From Allodiplogaster sudhausi (lineage: Eukaryota > Nematoda > Chromadorea > Rhabditida > Diplogasteridae): a stretch of 64,000 nucleotides of DNA. A program made the position numbers and the translations under genes. Below the pieces are notes generated by a model. That model was given only the letters and a program-made list of their open reading frames with translations, did not search any database and was not told the DNA's origin. Numbering within the stretch: position 1 is the stretch's first letter; every line of letters starts with the position of its first letter. The DNA lies in the NCBI GenBank assembly GCA_945643635.1, contig CALZFC010000303.1:223501-287500 (forward strand), in the 5' to 3' direction. Shown piece by piece: positions 33,006 to 44,927 of this stretch.

Positions 33006-34129
33006 CAGTCCCGCCCAGGATCTTGGCACCAAGGATGCGTCGGACGCATCGGACGCATCCAAATGCATCCTCATTAATAACTATTTTCCTAGGAAAGACT
33101 AAAATATTTTAACTTTTACATTAGTTTGCTTATAGAGAACGGATGCTACTGATAAAAAATCGATAATTTTTAATCATTTGATAAGAAGTTATCAGTTTTT
33201 GCTTATAAAAAATTTAATTTCTAATGTTTTTCAACGAAATTTCTCCTGTACCATTATTTTGTCTTTACTCACATCCCCAAATAATAACATTAGAGATTGT
33301 ATCATTGATAACGGAAATCGATAAAACATGCTCATGTGATGAAAAGATTCGCCTTACGATTCTGAATCTAATTATGTAATCAGTTTTCAAAATTAAATGC
33401 CGGTTAACAATATATCTTTGATTGTGTGTACTTTGCATTAGTTTCTTCAGAAAGAACAGGACAGGGAGGCCTCGCAGGCCGAGGGGGCGGGGCCTAACCC
33501 TTTTTTTCTCTGCCTGTGCTATTTCGCTACCTCAAACTTGGGTAATTAAACCGGGGACGAAAAAGGGGCGCGTCACCTTTCTAAGGTTCAATGGTAGTGC
33601 AGCAACCTATATTTATTTGAAGCATCATACCAAGCCAAAATTTTGACAAAGTCCTAGACTATGGGGAATCCTGTAGAAAGTAATGCAAACATACACAATC
33701 AAAAATATAGTGTAAGCCGGCCCTTTATTTTGAAAAACTGATTACGTAGTTAGATTCAGAATCGTTTGGCGAATCTTCTCACCTAATGAACATGAGTGAT
33801 AAGGTCTGATTTATCGATTTCCGTTATCAATGATACAATCTCTAATTTTATTATTTGGGGATGTTGGTAGAGACAAAATAATGGAACAGGAGAAATTTCA
33901 TTAAAAAATATAAGAAATGAAATTTTTTATAAGCAAAAACTGATAACTTCTTATCAAATGATTAGAAATTATCGATGTTTTAGCAGTAGCATCCGTTCTC
34001 TATAAGCAAACTAATGTACAAGTTAAAATATTTTAGTCTTTCCTAAGAAAATAGTTATTAACGAGGATGCATTTGGATGCGTCCGATGCGTCCGACGCTT
34101 CCTTGGTACCAAGATCCTGGGCGGGACTG
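33006..34129. mobile_element. Large palindromic Tc1/mariner-type MITE
   Basis: Flanked by TA. The left end CAGTCCCGCCCAGGATCTTG is exactly mirrored at the right end. Both ends carry the GGATGCGTC-GGACGCATC direct repeat, and the arms pair for about 430 bp each (for example GATAACTTCTTATCAAATGA). A non-mirrored centre spans about 33440-33720. The mirrored LDASDASDAS frames are products of the repeat and not genes. Confidence 0.8.
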
Positions 34130-35325
34130 TACCTATTCTGGCCGCTTTTATACACTCCAAATCGTCTAAGAATTTGCATTTTGATAGTAAAGTGCAATGT
34201 ACGCGATGTACATACTTGTAAATATCCTTTTGACGTTTCGTTAGTGCTTTCAGAATGAGTTAAGCGAGATTACGTGACAGCGAGATAAAATATGTTTGTA
34301 CATAGTATGTATTTTTGGTTCAGTAATGAACATTGGGCACTAAATACATATACATATTTGCATGCTCCCACTACAGAAGTAGTGCTCGAATTACTCTAAA
34401 TATATTTGCATGCTGCAATTATCCGAAGTAAAAGTGAAATTAGAATACCAAGTGAAAATTTGGTATGTTTAATTATTCTTAATTTTTAAATGCTCATGGC
34501 CATTAACTTTTTAAAAGAAAAAAAGCGATGAAAAAAGTACATACCTTGTAAATATGTACATACAAATCCATTGATATTGCGTGAGCACTTTCGGAAAAAA
34601 AGTTAAGAGATTTAGGGAAAGGGAAAAATAAGTTAAACTTTTCACTAAAGAACAAAGAGTACTTCATATTATATGCATATATAATCTTTTAAATACATAT
34701 GTACCTCCTTTTCTATTAGTTGCAATCAGCAAAATAGAAATCAAATATATTTATGCTCTCAAGGCTGGTAGGAAATATTGTTAATATGAATTGGGGTATA
34801 ATGAAGGAAGAATACTATGATATAGAACGCAGCATATTAACTGCGGAGGAAAATGCTACGTACCCAGGGGATAGAGAGATCCGTGCAAATAAAATAAGAT
34901 CACATTTTTCTAGTTCCTTTCCCTGAAGTTCTCAAGCACTGCAAAAGAGCACTTGTAAACTTGATGAAAACTTGAGTACATTCATGACAAAATAAAGAAT
35001 GGCCAGGAGAATTCCCAGCCATTTCACAATGATACCGACGTCGAAGGCGGATGACTCCGCCATTTCTGCAGATAATCAACGGTCCTTCGGCGTTTCTACA
35101 TATTTCCGTGGCCTATTCATGCTGAAGATTGGCATATAACACTGACTGAAATCAAGAGCATTTATTTAAAATATTTCTTGTTATCTCCGTCTGAAATTAA
35201 ATGATATCCTATTATATTTAGTAAATAATTTTTAATTACCTCATTTAATTTAAATTATTTTTGAGGATTAAGCGTTTCAGGCGAAAGAATATATCGAATA
35301 TAATTACTTGTTTCTCTTTGTTCAG
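34130..35325. other. Intergenic, AT-rich; no gene seen
   Basis: Holds ACATAC/ATGTACAT-type short repeats (34300-34700). Possible 5' exons of the gene at 35326 could not be identified. No TIR or microsatellite of note. Confidence 0.5.
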
Positions 35326-38300
35326 TTTTTACCACCCGCTCTCTCCAAGAAGGTTCGCTGATAAACTCTCATTCTTTTAAGAAGAAGAAAGATCTTCCAG
35401 ACTTGTCTTCGTTTTTAGATGACTAAATTTTATCTTCTATTATTCCTTGTGCTTTTCAGGGCTCTGAACAGCCCGTACGTCGAGCAGAGGGCGCTCGAGT
35501 TCTTCAGTAGCCAAGTAATCGCAAAGTCTCTCCCGAAGGAATTCGACCACATGTTCACATTGGTGCGGCTTCCGCTCTTTCATTCGGCCTTCGGCACGCG
35601 GAGTCTTATGATTGCAATTGCCCTTTACGACTGATGGCAAATATTAATATGCAAATCAGCTAAGTCTCTAGGGATTAATGCAGTGCAACATCATTATGCA
35701 AATAGCGGCATAATTACGCAAAGAGAATTTTCTATCAGCGAATTGAAAGTTGTGCACGAAAGTGAAGATAATAGCACAAGAAAACATTGTGCATATCGTT
35801 AACAGACCTAGAAGGATAGTTGACCTAGAGAATACTGTTCGTGCTATGGAGCACCTCATACAGGTCATGGTATTCATGCATGTGCTCGACGAGAGGAAAC
35901 ATCCGCAGTCCACCCAAATGGCCGCTCAAGACGCGCTCTTCTGCCTGCTCAACAGATGCTTCTTTCACGAAGAGATCAACAACCATAATGTGAGTGAAAA
36001 AAAGATTTGTTAACAAAATTATTTAAACAAAATTATCATACGTAATAAATAGATTTTATAACAAATATTTTTTTTTAATTTAAATCGCCATCATTTCAGC
36101 ACAATTTCTGGCCGCTTCTGGGCCGCCTCTTCAAGGCCGCCGACGCCGAGAACAGCCACAAACTCAAGGACCGGGTTTGCCGCGCAGTCGTCTCGCTGAG
36201 ATGGGAGAGTTGCAGCGAGTGCCCGGAATACACTGTCAGATGAAGCAGCTGGAAGAATATGGGGGAGGGGGGATCCGAGGAGGAAAAACAAGAGATGAAA
36301 TAAAGAAGAAAGCCGGGGAGAGAAGGATAGGGAATATCGAGTAAAAATATATGTTAAATATATAAAAAAGAAAAAAAGGAAATATATGTTTAACATTTTC
36401 TTATTTTCAGCAGCGTCTCCTGGACTCCTACTGCGTCCCTCTGCTCCGGCGCTTCTCGCACTTGGCCGAATCGCCCTTCGAGGAAAGAGAAGATCTGGAA
36501 GCGTCACTTAAGCTTCTCAGCGGTCATCTTCACGTCTTCGGATGTCACATTGACTCAAAGGTTGTGAATGTAACTGGAAGCTTGAAATTGATGTGGGTTT
36601 TCTTGTTGTGGAGTCCTGAAATTCCGTCCAGTGCCTCTGGTCATTCCTCTCTTCCAGTTGGCAGAGGAGCTCTGGCTGGTCAGTCGGAATTTCTTCGCTG
36701 AGGTCAACGTCGAGAGCGCCATGGTGATGGGCGCCTTCCTTCGACTTGCCACCAAACAGGTTCGTTCATGGATTATTGATCTCTCTCTCTATCTTTCTCC
36801 AACTCTGTTTCTCTATCTCTTTCTATGTCGAGCTCTCATTTTCTCACTTCTAGAAGGACTTCTCGAAATGTTTCGCCAAATGGTTGCTGTCTGACCAGAA
36901 TGCTCACATCTTCATTGTTAACTCCATTCAAGACAAGAACGACTGCATCGCCGGGTTTTTTTTTGGTTGAAATATTATTTTCCTTCTTCCTTCTCACATT
37001 TTACTTTTTGTTTTTGTTTCATTGAGATGAGTGCGACTGGGATGGATGAAAAGGTACATCGAAACAGAAAGCCTTCTGTTGCAGTACAATGGTGAATCGT
37101 CTTTCGAATCCTGGCCGCGACTTCTTCATCGAGCACGGATTCCCCCACCTTCTCCTTGACTCCGTGAGCAAGCGACTAGTGCAGGGCCGTCACTATTGGA
37201 AAGGAGGAAGGAAGGTAAACTTCTCCTTCGCCTACCGTATCGCCGCCCACTCAAATCATAACTCCGCACAATCCTACCGTATATCAGTGAAATTGTACCC
37301 CTACCGTAATCCTTCCCATTTGTACCTAAGAGCCTATAACTCACACCTCAGGTCGCTTCACTACTAACTCAATTATTGGGCACAGTACATTGAAGCCTTT
37401 CAGTTCTGTTCATGGGAACTATGCAATTTCGACGAAAACTGTGCATCCATGCTCGACGGCTGCTCTGAGATTGTCGTGAGCCTCGCTAAAACGGACACTC
37501 CACTGGGCACATTCGTCAAGGTTCAAGATGAATATTGCAAGGAGCACTATTACACTTTCCTCCTAATCTTGGAGCGCATTCTTTTAATTGTTCAATTGTA
37601 CATCAACATTTTCAAAGGATGAGACGACACCATTACGATCAAATTTAAAGGCATGTCCTAGAAGCGAAAGAGGGGAAAGGAGAGAAAAGGATGCACTAGC
37701 CACGGTTGCACGGTAGTGCTCCGCTCGGGTGAAGGGGAAGCCGAAGAGGAGTAACTCAGGTCCCAAGGGCTGGGAAGATGTGCAGTGATAAGGGAATGGC
37801 CTCAAGCACTTGTCGAGTAGATATCGAAACTTATAATACAAAATTCCAAACCGATTATATTTCTTGATTAGATTTTTGAAAGAGGTCAAAAATCCGATCA
37901 TCAAGGAGTTACGATTTCGCCAGTAATTCATAATCAATGTAGAAGGAAGTGATGCCTCGCATCAACGACGCGACCATCCACCGCTTCGAGCAAGTGGCCA
38001 AACTACCGTATTGCTTGAGTGGAGACGTCGACGCGGCTCTCCGTCTGATCTGCTTTCACTTCAGCTTCAAATCGCAAGACGATGACTATCAGAAGGTTAG
38101 CGGTGCACAGACAATAAACTACGTTAAAAGCGGTAATTGGTTGTTTAAATAAACATGTGCAATAATGACCCTAAAGATTAATAATTCGACTAAATGAAGC
38201 ATGAACAGGTCACCACCGCCATCCTCACCGGAATCCACGACTGTATCGAGGCGAAGTCGAAACATGAGACTCATCTTCTTAACCTGGCGTCGCTCATTAA

Positions 38301-38998
38301 TTACGCCGCAGCTTTCTCCAACCCCCATCTGGTTACTTTTTCTATCAACAGAACCAAAGGAGATGATTCGTGATGTTGGTAGTATAGCAATGGCGTATGG
38401 GTGATACAAGAGCTGAAACTTCTAGCGTAACAACGGAACCCGCTTCGCACGCCACCTCCTGACCGCACTCCTCACGGACCTGAAGATCACTCGCTTCTTC
38501 TCCGAGGCGCTCGTCCTCGAGCGGTCTTGCGTTGCTATGACCATTGACCATTCTGTAAGTAATTAGTGTTGATGGCACCAAAGCAGAATTGAGCATCCTT
38601 TGCAATTCACAAAGTAAGCAATTTAATTGCTCGTTACTTTCAGACCTAATTTGTCCTGTTCACATAGATTCATCATGCAATCTCTCGCTCTCGCCTGCGA
38701 CTTTGATTGGAGCAGGGACTTGTTGATCGCCTCAAACTCGTTCAAGACGCTCGTCAATTGCATCATCAAGTGCATGCAGCGACTTAACAAGCATGGACTG
38801 CGGGTTGGTGTGTTCCGCATTTCCCTTGGTCCAAATATATAGGATGCTCAGGGTTATGGCGAGTTGGAATTCCGCAGCGGGAGGCCCGCTGTGTACATCA
38901 ACATCGTGGAGATCCTCGGATGCCTCGTGACCCCCGCCTCTTTCGTTTCCATCTGCGACGTCTGTCGCCTTAGCCTCTCTCACTTCTTATACCGATAG
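35326..38998 (+). CDS. Alpha-solenoid (HEAT/ARM-like) protein, family not identified
   Basis: Exons include 35326-35352, 35460-35562, 35864-35989, 36100-36174, 36411-36560, 36658-36759, 36854-about 36952, 37085-37214, 37386-about 37590, 37943-38095, 38209-38331, 38426-38554, 38668-38803, 38843-38998 (TAG). The translation is a chain of amphipathic helices, for example MAAQDALFCLLNRCFFHEEI, EDLEASLKLLSGHLHVFG, MVMGAFLRLATKQ and FARHLLTALLTDLKI. This suggests a HEAT/ARM repeat scaffold. No signature identifies the family. The terminal exon stop is supported by a diverged inverted paralog (42169-42272) ending at the same place. Phase does not fit at 38554/38668 and around 36952-37085, so an exon or base is missing. 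The 5' end is unknown. Confidence 0.55.
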
Positions 38999-39070
38999 AA
39001 AGACGATGCCCATAGAGAGAGAATATGAACATAAATACATATCGTGTAAAACGATGGTCAAATTATTGCA

Positions 39071-41537
39071 ATGCCCACATCCAAATGGCCTCCTCCTGAA
39101 GCTCGTTTCCTTGAGCACGGCTGCCTGACTGAACTCGTCCGTGTCGGAGTTTCCGTTCGCTGGTACAACTCTGAGCACGCCGAACGTCTCTTCACTAATC
39201 TTCTGGACAAGCGCCAGCACCAAGGAAAAATGGAATTGCCTCTAGACAACGGTTCGTGCTTGACGCGCACTATCTGTTATGTTCACAACTAGATAAGCAG
39301 ACAACAGAGAACGAGGGCGATTGCGATAGGGGTGAGAGAGAGTTTAAGAGAGAGAGAGAGAAAGGAAGAAAGAAGGAGAATGGGAGGGCGAGGGTTTTTA
39401 CTAGTCGTACAACTAGAGTCTTATTGTTAGTAGAAAGTAACATGATTTCTGCAGGAGTTCTCCTGGCGCTACTGGAGCTGCTGACTGATTCCTCTCCCCG
39501 TTTCCCCGCTCGCTGCTCGACAGCATCTTCAGGCAGTATCCGGGATGGGCTGCCAAGGTTGCGAGCATCCACGACCCATCGTCCGAAGTCCACCAGCTGG
39601 CCATTCTCTATGCGTACGGCTCCCTCACCCTTTTGCCTTCAGCTGCATACTCTACTAAGGAATTCTAGCTGTTTGAAACATGAAAAATTTGATCTAAGGC
39701 CAAGATCAGGATCGGAAAAATAATGCTAACTTTAAAAAAAGATTGTATAATGTTGTGATCTTAAAACATTTTATAAGGGCTAAATCGCTGAAGAAATCGG
39801 AAGTCTTTGATCACCGTACGGATTCGGAAGAGTCTCGCTTCCGAAAGCTCTCCTCATCTGACACAACAGTCTGTTATTGTTTTGTATCAAATCTAGGTTG
39901 ATTTAAATCTTATCTCCATTTCGAATGTGGGTCGAAGTCCATTTTTCACTTCCTCATTAAGTTATTTTGTCTATTTGTTTTGAAATAATAAATTTGTTGT
40001 TTGCAGAGCGGCGCAGCGGTCATGTTGGACAGCGACAAAAGCTACCAGTCCGCTTCAGGTTAGCCCGCGGATATCTCAGGGGTATACCCAGGAGCTCTTT
40101 CTGCGGGGCTATATTATATCCCTTTTGGACCTCGAACTCATCGGAATCTTGATCAACATGCAACAGAATGGAAAAACATATTTCTCTTCTTTTTGGCGTC
40201 CGTGACCACACACTTAAGATGATGACTCAAAGTCGCCCTCGCCTGCCACGCCGTCCACGACTCGTGCGCCCCCCTCAGACGGTCTCTTCGCTCTCCCGTC
40301 GGTGACTCTCTGCTTGATCACGTCGTTCCTCTCTCTTCATGATCTCAACTCTCTCAGTCTCACCTGCAAAGCAGCCTGCGAGGTTATCGAATTATGATTT
40401 AACAGTTTATCTTCTAAGATTCAAACTACCAGAGAATATATAAATATATTCAATGCATTCGTCACCCCATACTATTGGGCAGTATTGTATGTACATATAT
40501 TGTTTTAAGCAATTGAATTTATTTGTAGAAATTATATTATTCAAAATATATATTTATTTTCGAAGAGCTTACAGCCGGTCAGTCATCGGCTTCGCTCGAT
40601 CTCCGTGCTCTCTCTCGATGTCCTGCGCAACCTGCATCCTGCTGTGCCGCGCAGTGTCCATTCACTCTGGGGAGTGCAAGCCGACTTGTCTATGCTGCTG
40701 AAGTTTGTGAAGCCGGGTTCAATCCGCCAAGTCGACTTTAGCGGCATCGATGTCATTGGAGAGAGGGATCTGCAGGAGATCCTTGAGGTAAGCAATTTTT
40801 CTTCTTCTCCGTTTTAAAAACAAGTAGTAAAAAAATTAAGGTAATCATAATAGTTACTATTTAATATTTGTTCTGTAAAAATTAAATTAGACTTTTTAAA
40901 TAGGTTCCGTAGCAGTAAAGTGCTGCCAACTGTAAGGACTTAAAAAATATTTTAATTTATTATTTGTTTTTATTCGCTTAAACTAGGCTAATGACGCTTT
41001 ACTTTGAGGTGCCTTTTGAATCGGTTGAGGCACTTTCCCTGAGGGGATGCGCGATCTTGTCGAAGACGTGGGCGACGCTCGGCAAAATGTTCCCGAATCT
41101 TAGGATGATCACGGTCTCGCCCCGCTTCGTTCACCCAGTGTCAGTACTCGAAATTAATCATGCCATAATTAGCAAGAGTACAGGAATACTACGAAAAGTA
41201 ATAGAAGTATTTCAGTTATCTTTGACATAATATTTAATTGAAAAGAGTAAACTGTAGCAAATATTAGATAACTTGTTCATTTGGAAGTGAAGAACTCAAA
41301 TTATTTCTTCTAACATTTGATCATTCTCTCCGTCGTTTCAACAACAACAAGATTCAATTTGATTAATGAAATTCATGGTTAAATTCCTTTTGAAGGAACA
41401 ACCCGAAGGATCGTTTTAAGACCGAGGACATGCAACAGAAGGAGCAACGCGTCCGGGGCAAGAAATTCGAGAGCCTCCTTACCACTCTCATCGGCAACTT
41501 CGAGCGCCTCGAGTTCAGCGTCTTCACGGCGGACTAA
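39071..41537 (+). CDS. F-box protein with LRR-like C-terminal segment
   Basis: The firm part is 40009-40058, 40219-40382, 40575-40787, 41009-41137 and 41409-41537 (TAA), all in phase. The F-box reads LPSVTLCLITSFLSLHDLNS then LSLTCKAACE, matching LPxxxLxxIxSFLxxxDLxxLSLxCK. After it come LRR-like strands (IRQVDFSGIDVIGERDLQEI, VEALSLRGCAIL). F-box proteins are substrate adaptors of SCF ubiquitin ligases. Upstream exons 39071 onward (PPEARFLEHGCLTELVRV) and up to 39613 (FRQYPGWAAKVASIHDPSSE, then LAILYA) appear to join in phase at 39613/40009. The frame between about 39430 and 39530 is not resolved, so the N-terminal half is tentative and could belong to another gene. Confidence 0.55.
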
Positions 41538-42168
41538 AGGTAGGTCCTTATTAGTTCTATATAACCGAAAAAATTTAATATATGCCTCAAGCAATCTGTT
41601 TCCTCTTCTTTATGGCCTTGTTATGTATGGCTTATTGCACACACCCAGACGACAGAATTAAAGGGGGGGGGGCCATCAAGAGGTAAATATTTGGTTTTAA
41701 TGGTCCCTTGTTTCCTTCTAGGTCAATAGTTTTTTCAGACTTATGTTAACTTTTCCTATTCGTAGCCCTCTTTTACCTTTCTGTCTTTTATTTTATTGCT
41801 TCATTTAGACATCTTGCCTCTTCCACCTCCACGCGGCCGCCGCCCTCTCACATCTCCGACCAAAGTAACTGCCTCCATCCGCCATTCAGAAATCCACTCT
41901 TCCTCCTTTTCCCGCACCTTTCCCTTGCTATCCCTTGCTAAAGAATGAGTAAATAGTAAAACAAAAAATCTCTTATTTGTTTCTGAAAAAATTTGAGACA
42001 TTAATCGTGTTTGATTGTTTCTCACGAATGCAAATCGTAGTGAAGGACTGCAAATAATAAATAAGAACAAGCACAAACCTTTGTCGAGTTTAACAAGAAA
42101 TGTATCTTTGGCCACTTATTGTTCTCTCAGTTGAGTTGCATGGGCCGCGTCTTAGAGACTTGGAGACG
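41538..42168. other. Intergenic; no gene seen
   Basis: Contains a G-run (41664-41673) and pyrimidine-rich stretches after the F-box gene stop. No exon could be supported. Confidence 0.5.
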
Positions 42169-42272
42169 TTATCGGTCTAAGAATTGCGAGAGAAGGTGGC
42201 TGACGTCGCAGATGCCGCCGTAAAAGGCGGGGTCCACGAGGCATTCGAGGAAAGTCACGCAGTTGCCGAAAG
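42169..42272 (-). pseudogene. Inverted paralogous fragment of the last exon of the 35.3-39.0 kb gene
   Basis: After a consensus acceptor (CCTGCAG in minus sense) the frame reads FLECLVDPAFYGGICDVSHL, then LSQFLDR and TAA. The terminal exon at 38843-38998 reads ILGCLVTPASFVSICDVCRL, then SLSHFLYR and TAG. Same length from the shared Cys to the stop, with about half the residues identical. No upstream exons of the copy were found, so it is probably a fragment of a partial inverted duplication. A divergent intact paralog with distant exons is possible. Confidence 0.6.
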
Positions 42273-42557
42273 CTGCAGGACCCGTCAGCGTTAAATTCGA
42301 GGGGGCACTCGTTGGACAACGACTACACATTCAAATTAATCTCGAGTTAAATTATTACCGTAACTAAATTGATTAACTAGGACAACGTTAAATTGATACT
42401 GCTGTAGTTGATTTACAAGGTAGCACATTGTATTGCGACAACAGCGAACACACACACACATTCGACGGTGCCGTTCGGAAGAGTTATATATGAGTTTTGA
42501 AGTCCCTGCTACAACGAGAGTTGAAGGCTTGCGACAAGGGGCGGAGGGCTTCCTCGG

Positions 42558-42690
42558 GGGCCGGTGGAAGCGTCGCACCGTCGCGGGCCATGCCCACTCT
42601 CCGAGCCACGCCCACTCCGTCTCCTCGCCATACTGAACTCTCTTTTTTAAGCTCTCCTCTTCATAAAAATTTCCAATAAAGAGATGGCTT
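42558..42690 (+). repeat. Dispersed repeat with GCCACGCCCAC units, copy 2
   Basis: GCGTCGCACCGTCGCGGGCC, then GCCACGCCCACTC, CTCCTCGCCATACTGAACTC and CATAAAAATTTCC, in the same order as at 20590-20815. Confidence 0.65.
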
Positions 42691-43711
42691 GAGCGAGTGC
42701 GTGCATCACAGTTGCGAATCGACTTCCTTTCGATAAGAGATGGGAAAATTGTAATGAAATATCACGTTCGTTTTGTCTGAACGAAGTACTGCTATTAAGA
42801 CAACTGCTGCTATCTAGGAAAAGTAAGCAGAAAAAGTGACTTGTTGAATTGAATTCTTAATGGACAAAGGAGCAGTACTCTGACGATGTGAGTAAACTAT
42901 TCTCCTTTATTAGACTTTTATCTTACTTTTAGCATTCGTTTTCAAGGAACTGACACTTCAATAATTGCTGCTCGGTGTCTGCAGAAGGGAAAAAAAAAGT
43001 TGTGGCAAAAAAAAGAAAAGAAACTGCTTGGGTTGAGATGGAGGGGAAATTAGGACAGGACAGCTTGGAACAACATGCCAACTTCAATCTCGTTATCTAT
43101 CTTACCTGTTTAAATCATTATTTCATGAAAACTAATTTGGCGGGAACTTACATATCCCTCCCTCGATGTCTGCCTACACTGAATTTTTAAGTGATCAAAT
43201 TCTTATGCCCAATAATCATCGGTTTAAGTTGCTTTCCACGTTCATCTACATATGTACATACATACGTACATACATACATAGTGTGTCAACTTCAACCGGT
43301 ACCTGATCTTTTGTGCCAATGGTGGAACTGCTGTCTCCGTTCATGGTATGAACACTTATAAATGCCCCCTTCAATGATCAGAAAGTATGTTTTTAATCAA
43401 TTGGGAGTTTAAAACAATCAATGAAACGTGAATCGTACTTTATTCTTGGTAAACCAAAAGAATGTTTCGGGGACTAGAAGTGAGTTGGTTTTAGGTTATA
43501 TAAGAATTAATGAGGAGACAAAAAAAGACGTGATTCGCAATGGCTGAACACAGGCCAAGAGATCAACTTCTTATCATGATAAGTCGTCATTTCCTTACTG
43601 CGAGGAAAGACGGGGGAGAGTTCTATAAATATATAAAAAGGGAGGTATGTAAATACACATGTAAGTAGTTAGAAGGAACTGAATGAATGAAAATACCGCC
43701 AGCCCTATTGT

Positions 43712-43757
<46 letters not shown>

Positions 43758-43825
43758 ATCAATTCCTCAATGCTTCTCTCTTCACTATTGCGAACTCTGT
43801 ATTATTCTCAGCTCCCTGTTGCAGA
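42691..43825. other. Intergenic; one (CT)n tract, no gene seen
   Basis: 43250-43280 holds ATACATAC-type repeats and 43714-43752 is a (CT)n microsatellite about 75 bp before the start codon of the half-granulin gene, where it could act as a promoter-proximal pyrimidine tract. No coding evidence. Confidence 0.5.
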
Positions 43826-44274
43826 ATGATTTCTCATCGTCTCGTGTTCGTCACTCTTCTCCTTCTCCTTGCAATCCACATGGTCGGTTTTTGTCGTTTT
43901 ATGCGATAGACATTTTTTAATACTTTTTTTCAATACATACACACTTGATTCTGAATATTTATAATTAATCGATAAATTCCCCTCCTGCCCTTGGCAGTCC
44001 TCGACGCAGCGTCTCTGTGACTACGAGATGTACTGCGAGGCGGGCACTGTCTGCTGCTTCATCAGCTACCGCGCTCAGTGCTGTCCTGCAGCGAATCCCA
44101 AGTGCTGCAGAGGTATAGCTATTTCTTAAAGATATGTAACAATTATCGATTTATTCTCTCTCGCTGCCTTCTATTCTTACTATTGTGTTTAATTTGACAC
44201 AGCATTTTATTCCTTCTTTAATCTCTTTCCTTGCAGGAGGGGAGTCTGGAGGCACCGAATCGGCACTACGGTAG
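43826..44274 (+). CDS. Small secreted half-granulin (paragranulin-like) peptide
   Basis: Three exons in phase: 43826-43882 (signal peptide MISHRLVFVTLLLLLAIHM), 43998-44112, 44237-44274 (TAG). About 69 residues. The mature part has eight Cys spaced C-x5-C-x5-CC-x7-CC-x6-CC: RLCDYEMYCEAGTVCCFISY, then RAQCCPAANPKCCRG. This matches the N-terminal half of a granulin module (C-x5-6-C-x5-CC-x8-CC-x6-CC) and then stops, lacking the HCCP-x4-C half. Half-granulins are known as paragranulin in progranulin precursors. Extracellular; likely four disulphides. Role unknown: immune, cuticular or signalling are all possible. Confidence 0.7.
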
Positions 44275-44927
44275 CTTCTTTTTTTATTTCCTTGCCATGC
44301 GCATACATCCTTTATTTTCTTTGCCATCACAATATGGATGCATTTCCGAGGTTCATTAGAAGACCATATCTTCTCCCTGGCCTTGCCATCGCATTTCTCT
44401 TCTTTCAATTGCTATTGCAGACTTCCTTCAGCACTGAGTCGTCTTCCTGTTCTCGGTCTTTTGCTTTCTGCCTCCAAGCAGTAAATGCTCATTTCGAGCT
44501 TGTTCTGGCGAATAAAGTGCATTACATGAAATGCATTCAGTATATAAATCTTTTAACCCTTAAAATAGAGTGTAATAACAAGTTTAGAAGAAAAAAAAGG
44601 AACAAAACAACTGGTACAAGTTACAATCCATTTTAATGTTGCAGAAATTAGCTTTGCAATGAAAAGAAATAATCACTCGGAAAAAGAAAGTCAAGGGCAC
44701 TTCTGAAAACTCTGTTCACAAAGAATCGTGTGAAATTTTTCACATTCCTGGATCGAAACTTTCCATTTAAGAACGGCAAAGATAATCTGATCTAAATCTC
44801 CGATATAGTGCGCACCAGCAATTCCAATAAAGGTACAATAAATTAAGAATAATACCGCGTCTATGATATGCATATCTATGTACGAAGACATAATTATAGA
44901 CACAAATTCATTGATTACAGTACTCCC
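44275..44927. other. Convergent intergenic spacer; no gene seen
   Basis: Between the TAG of the half-granulin gene (plus) and the TAG of the lactamase gene (minus). Short ORFs only, with no splice or motif support. Confidence 0.5.

Noticed and set aside
33006..34258. Mirrored ORFs with an LDASDASDAS peptide
   Set aside because: Encoded by the terminal GGATGCGTC repeats of the MITE, not by a gene.
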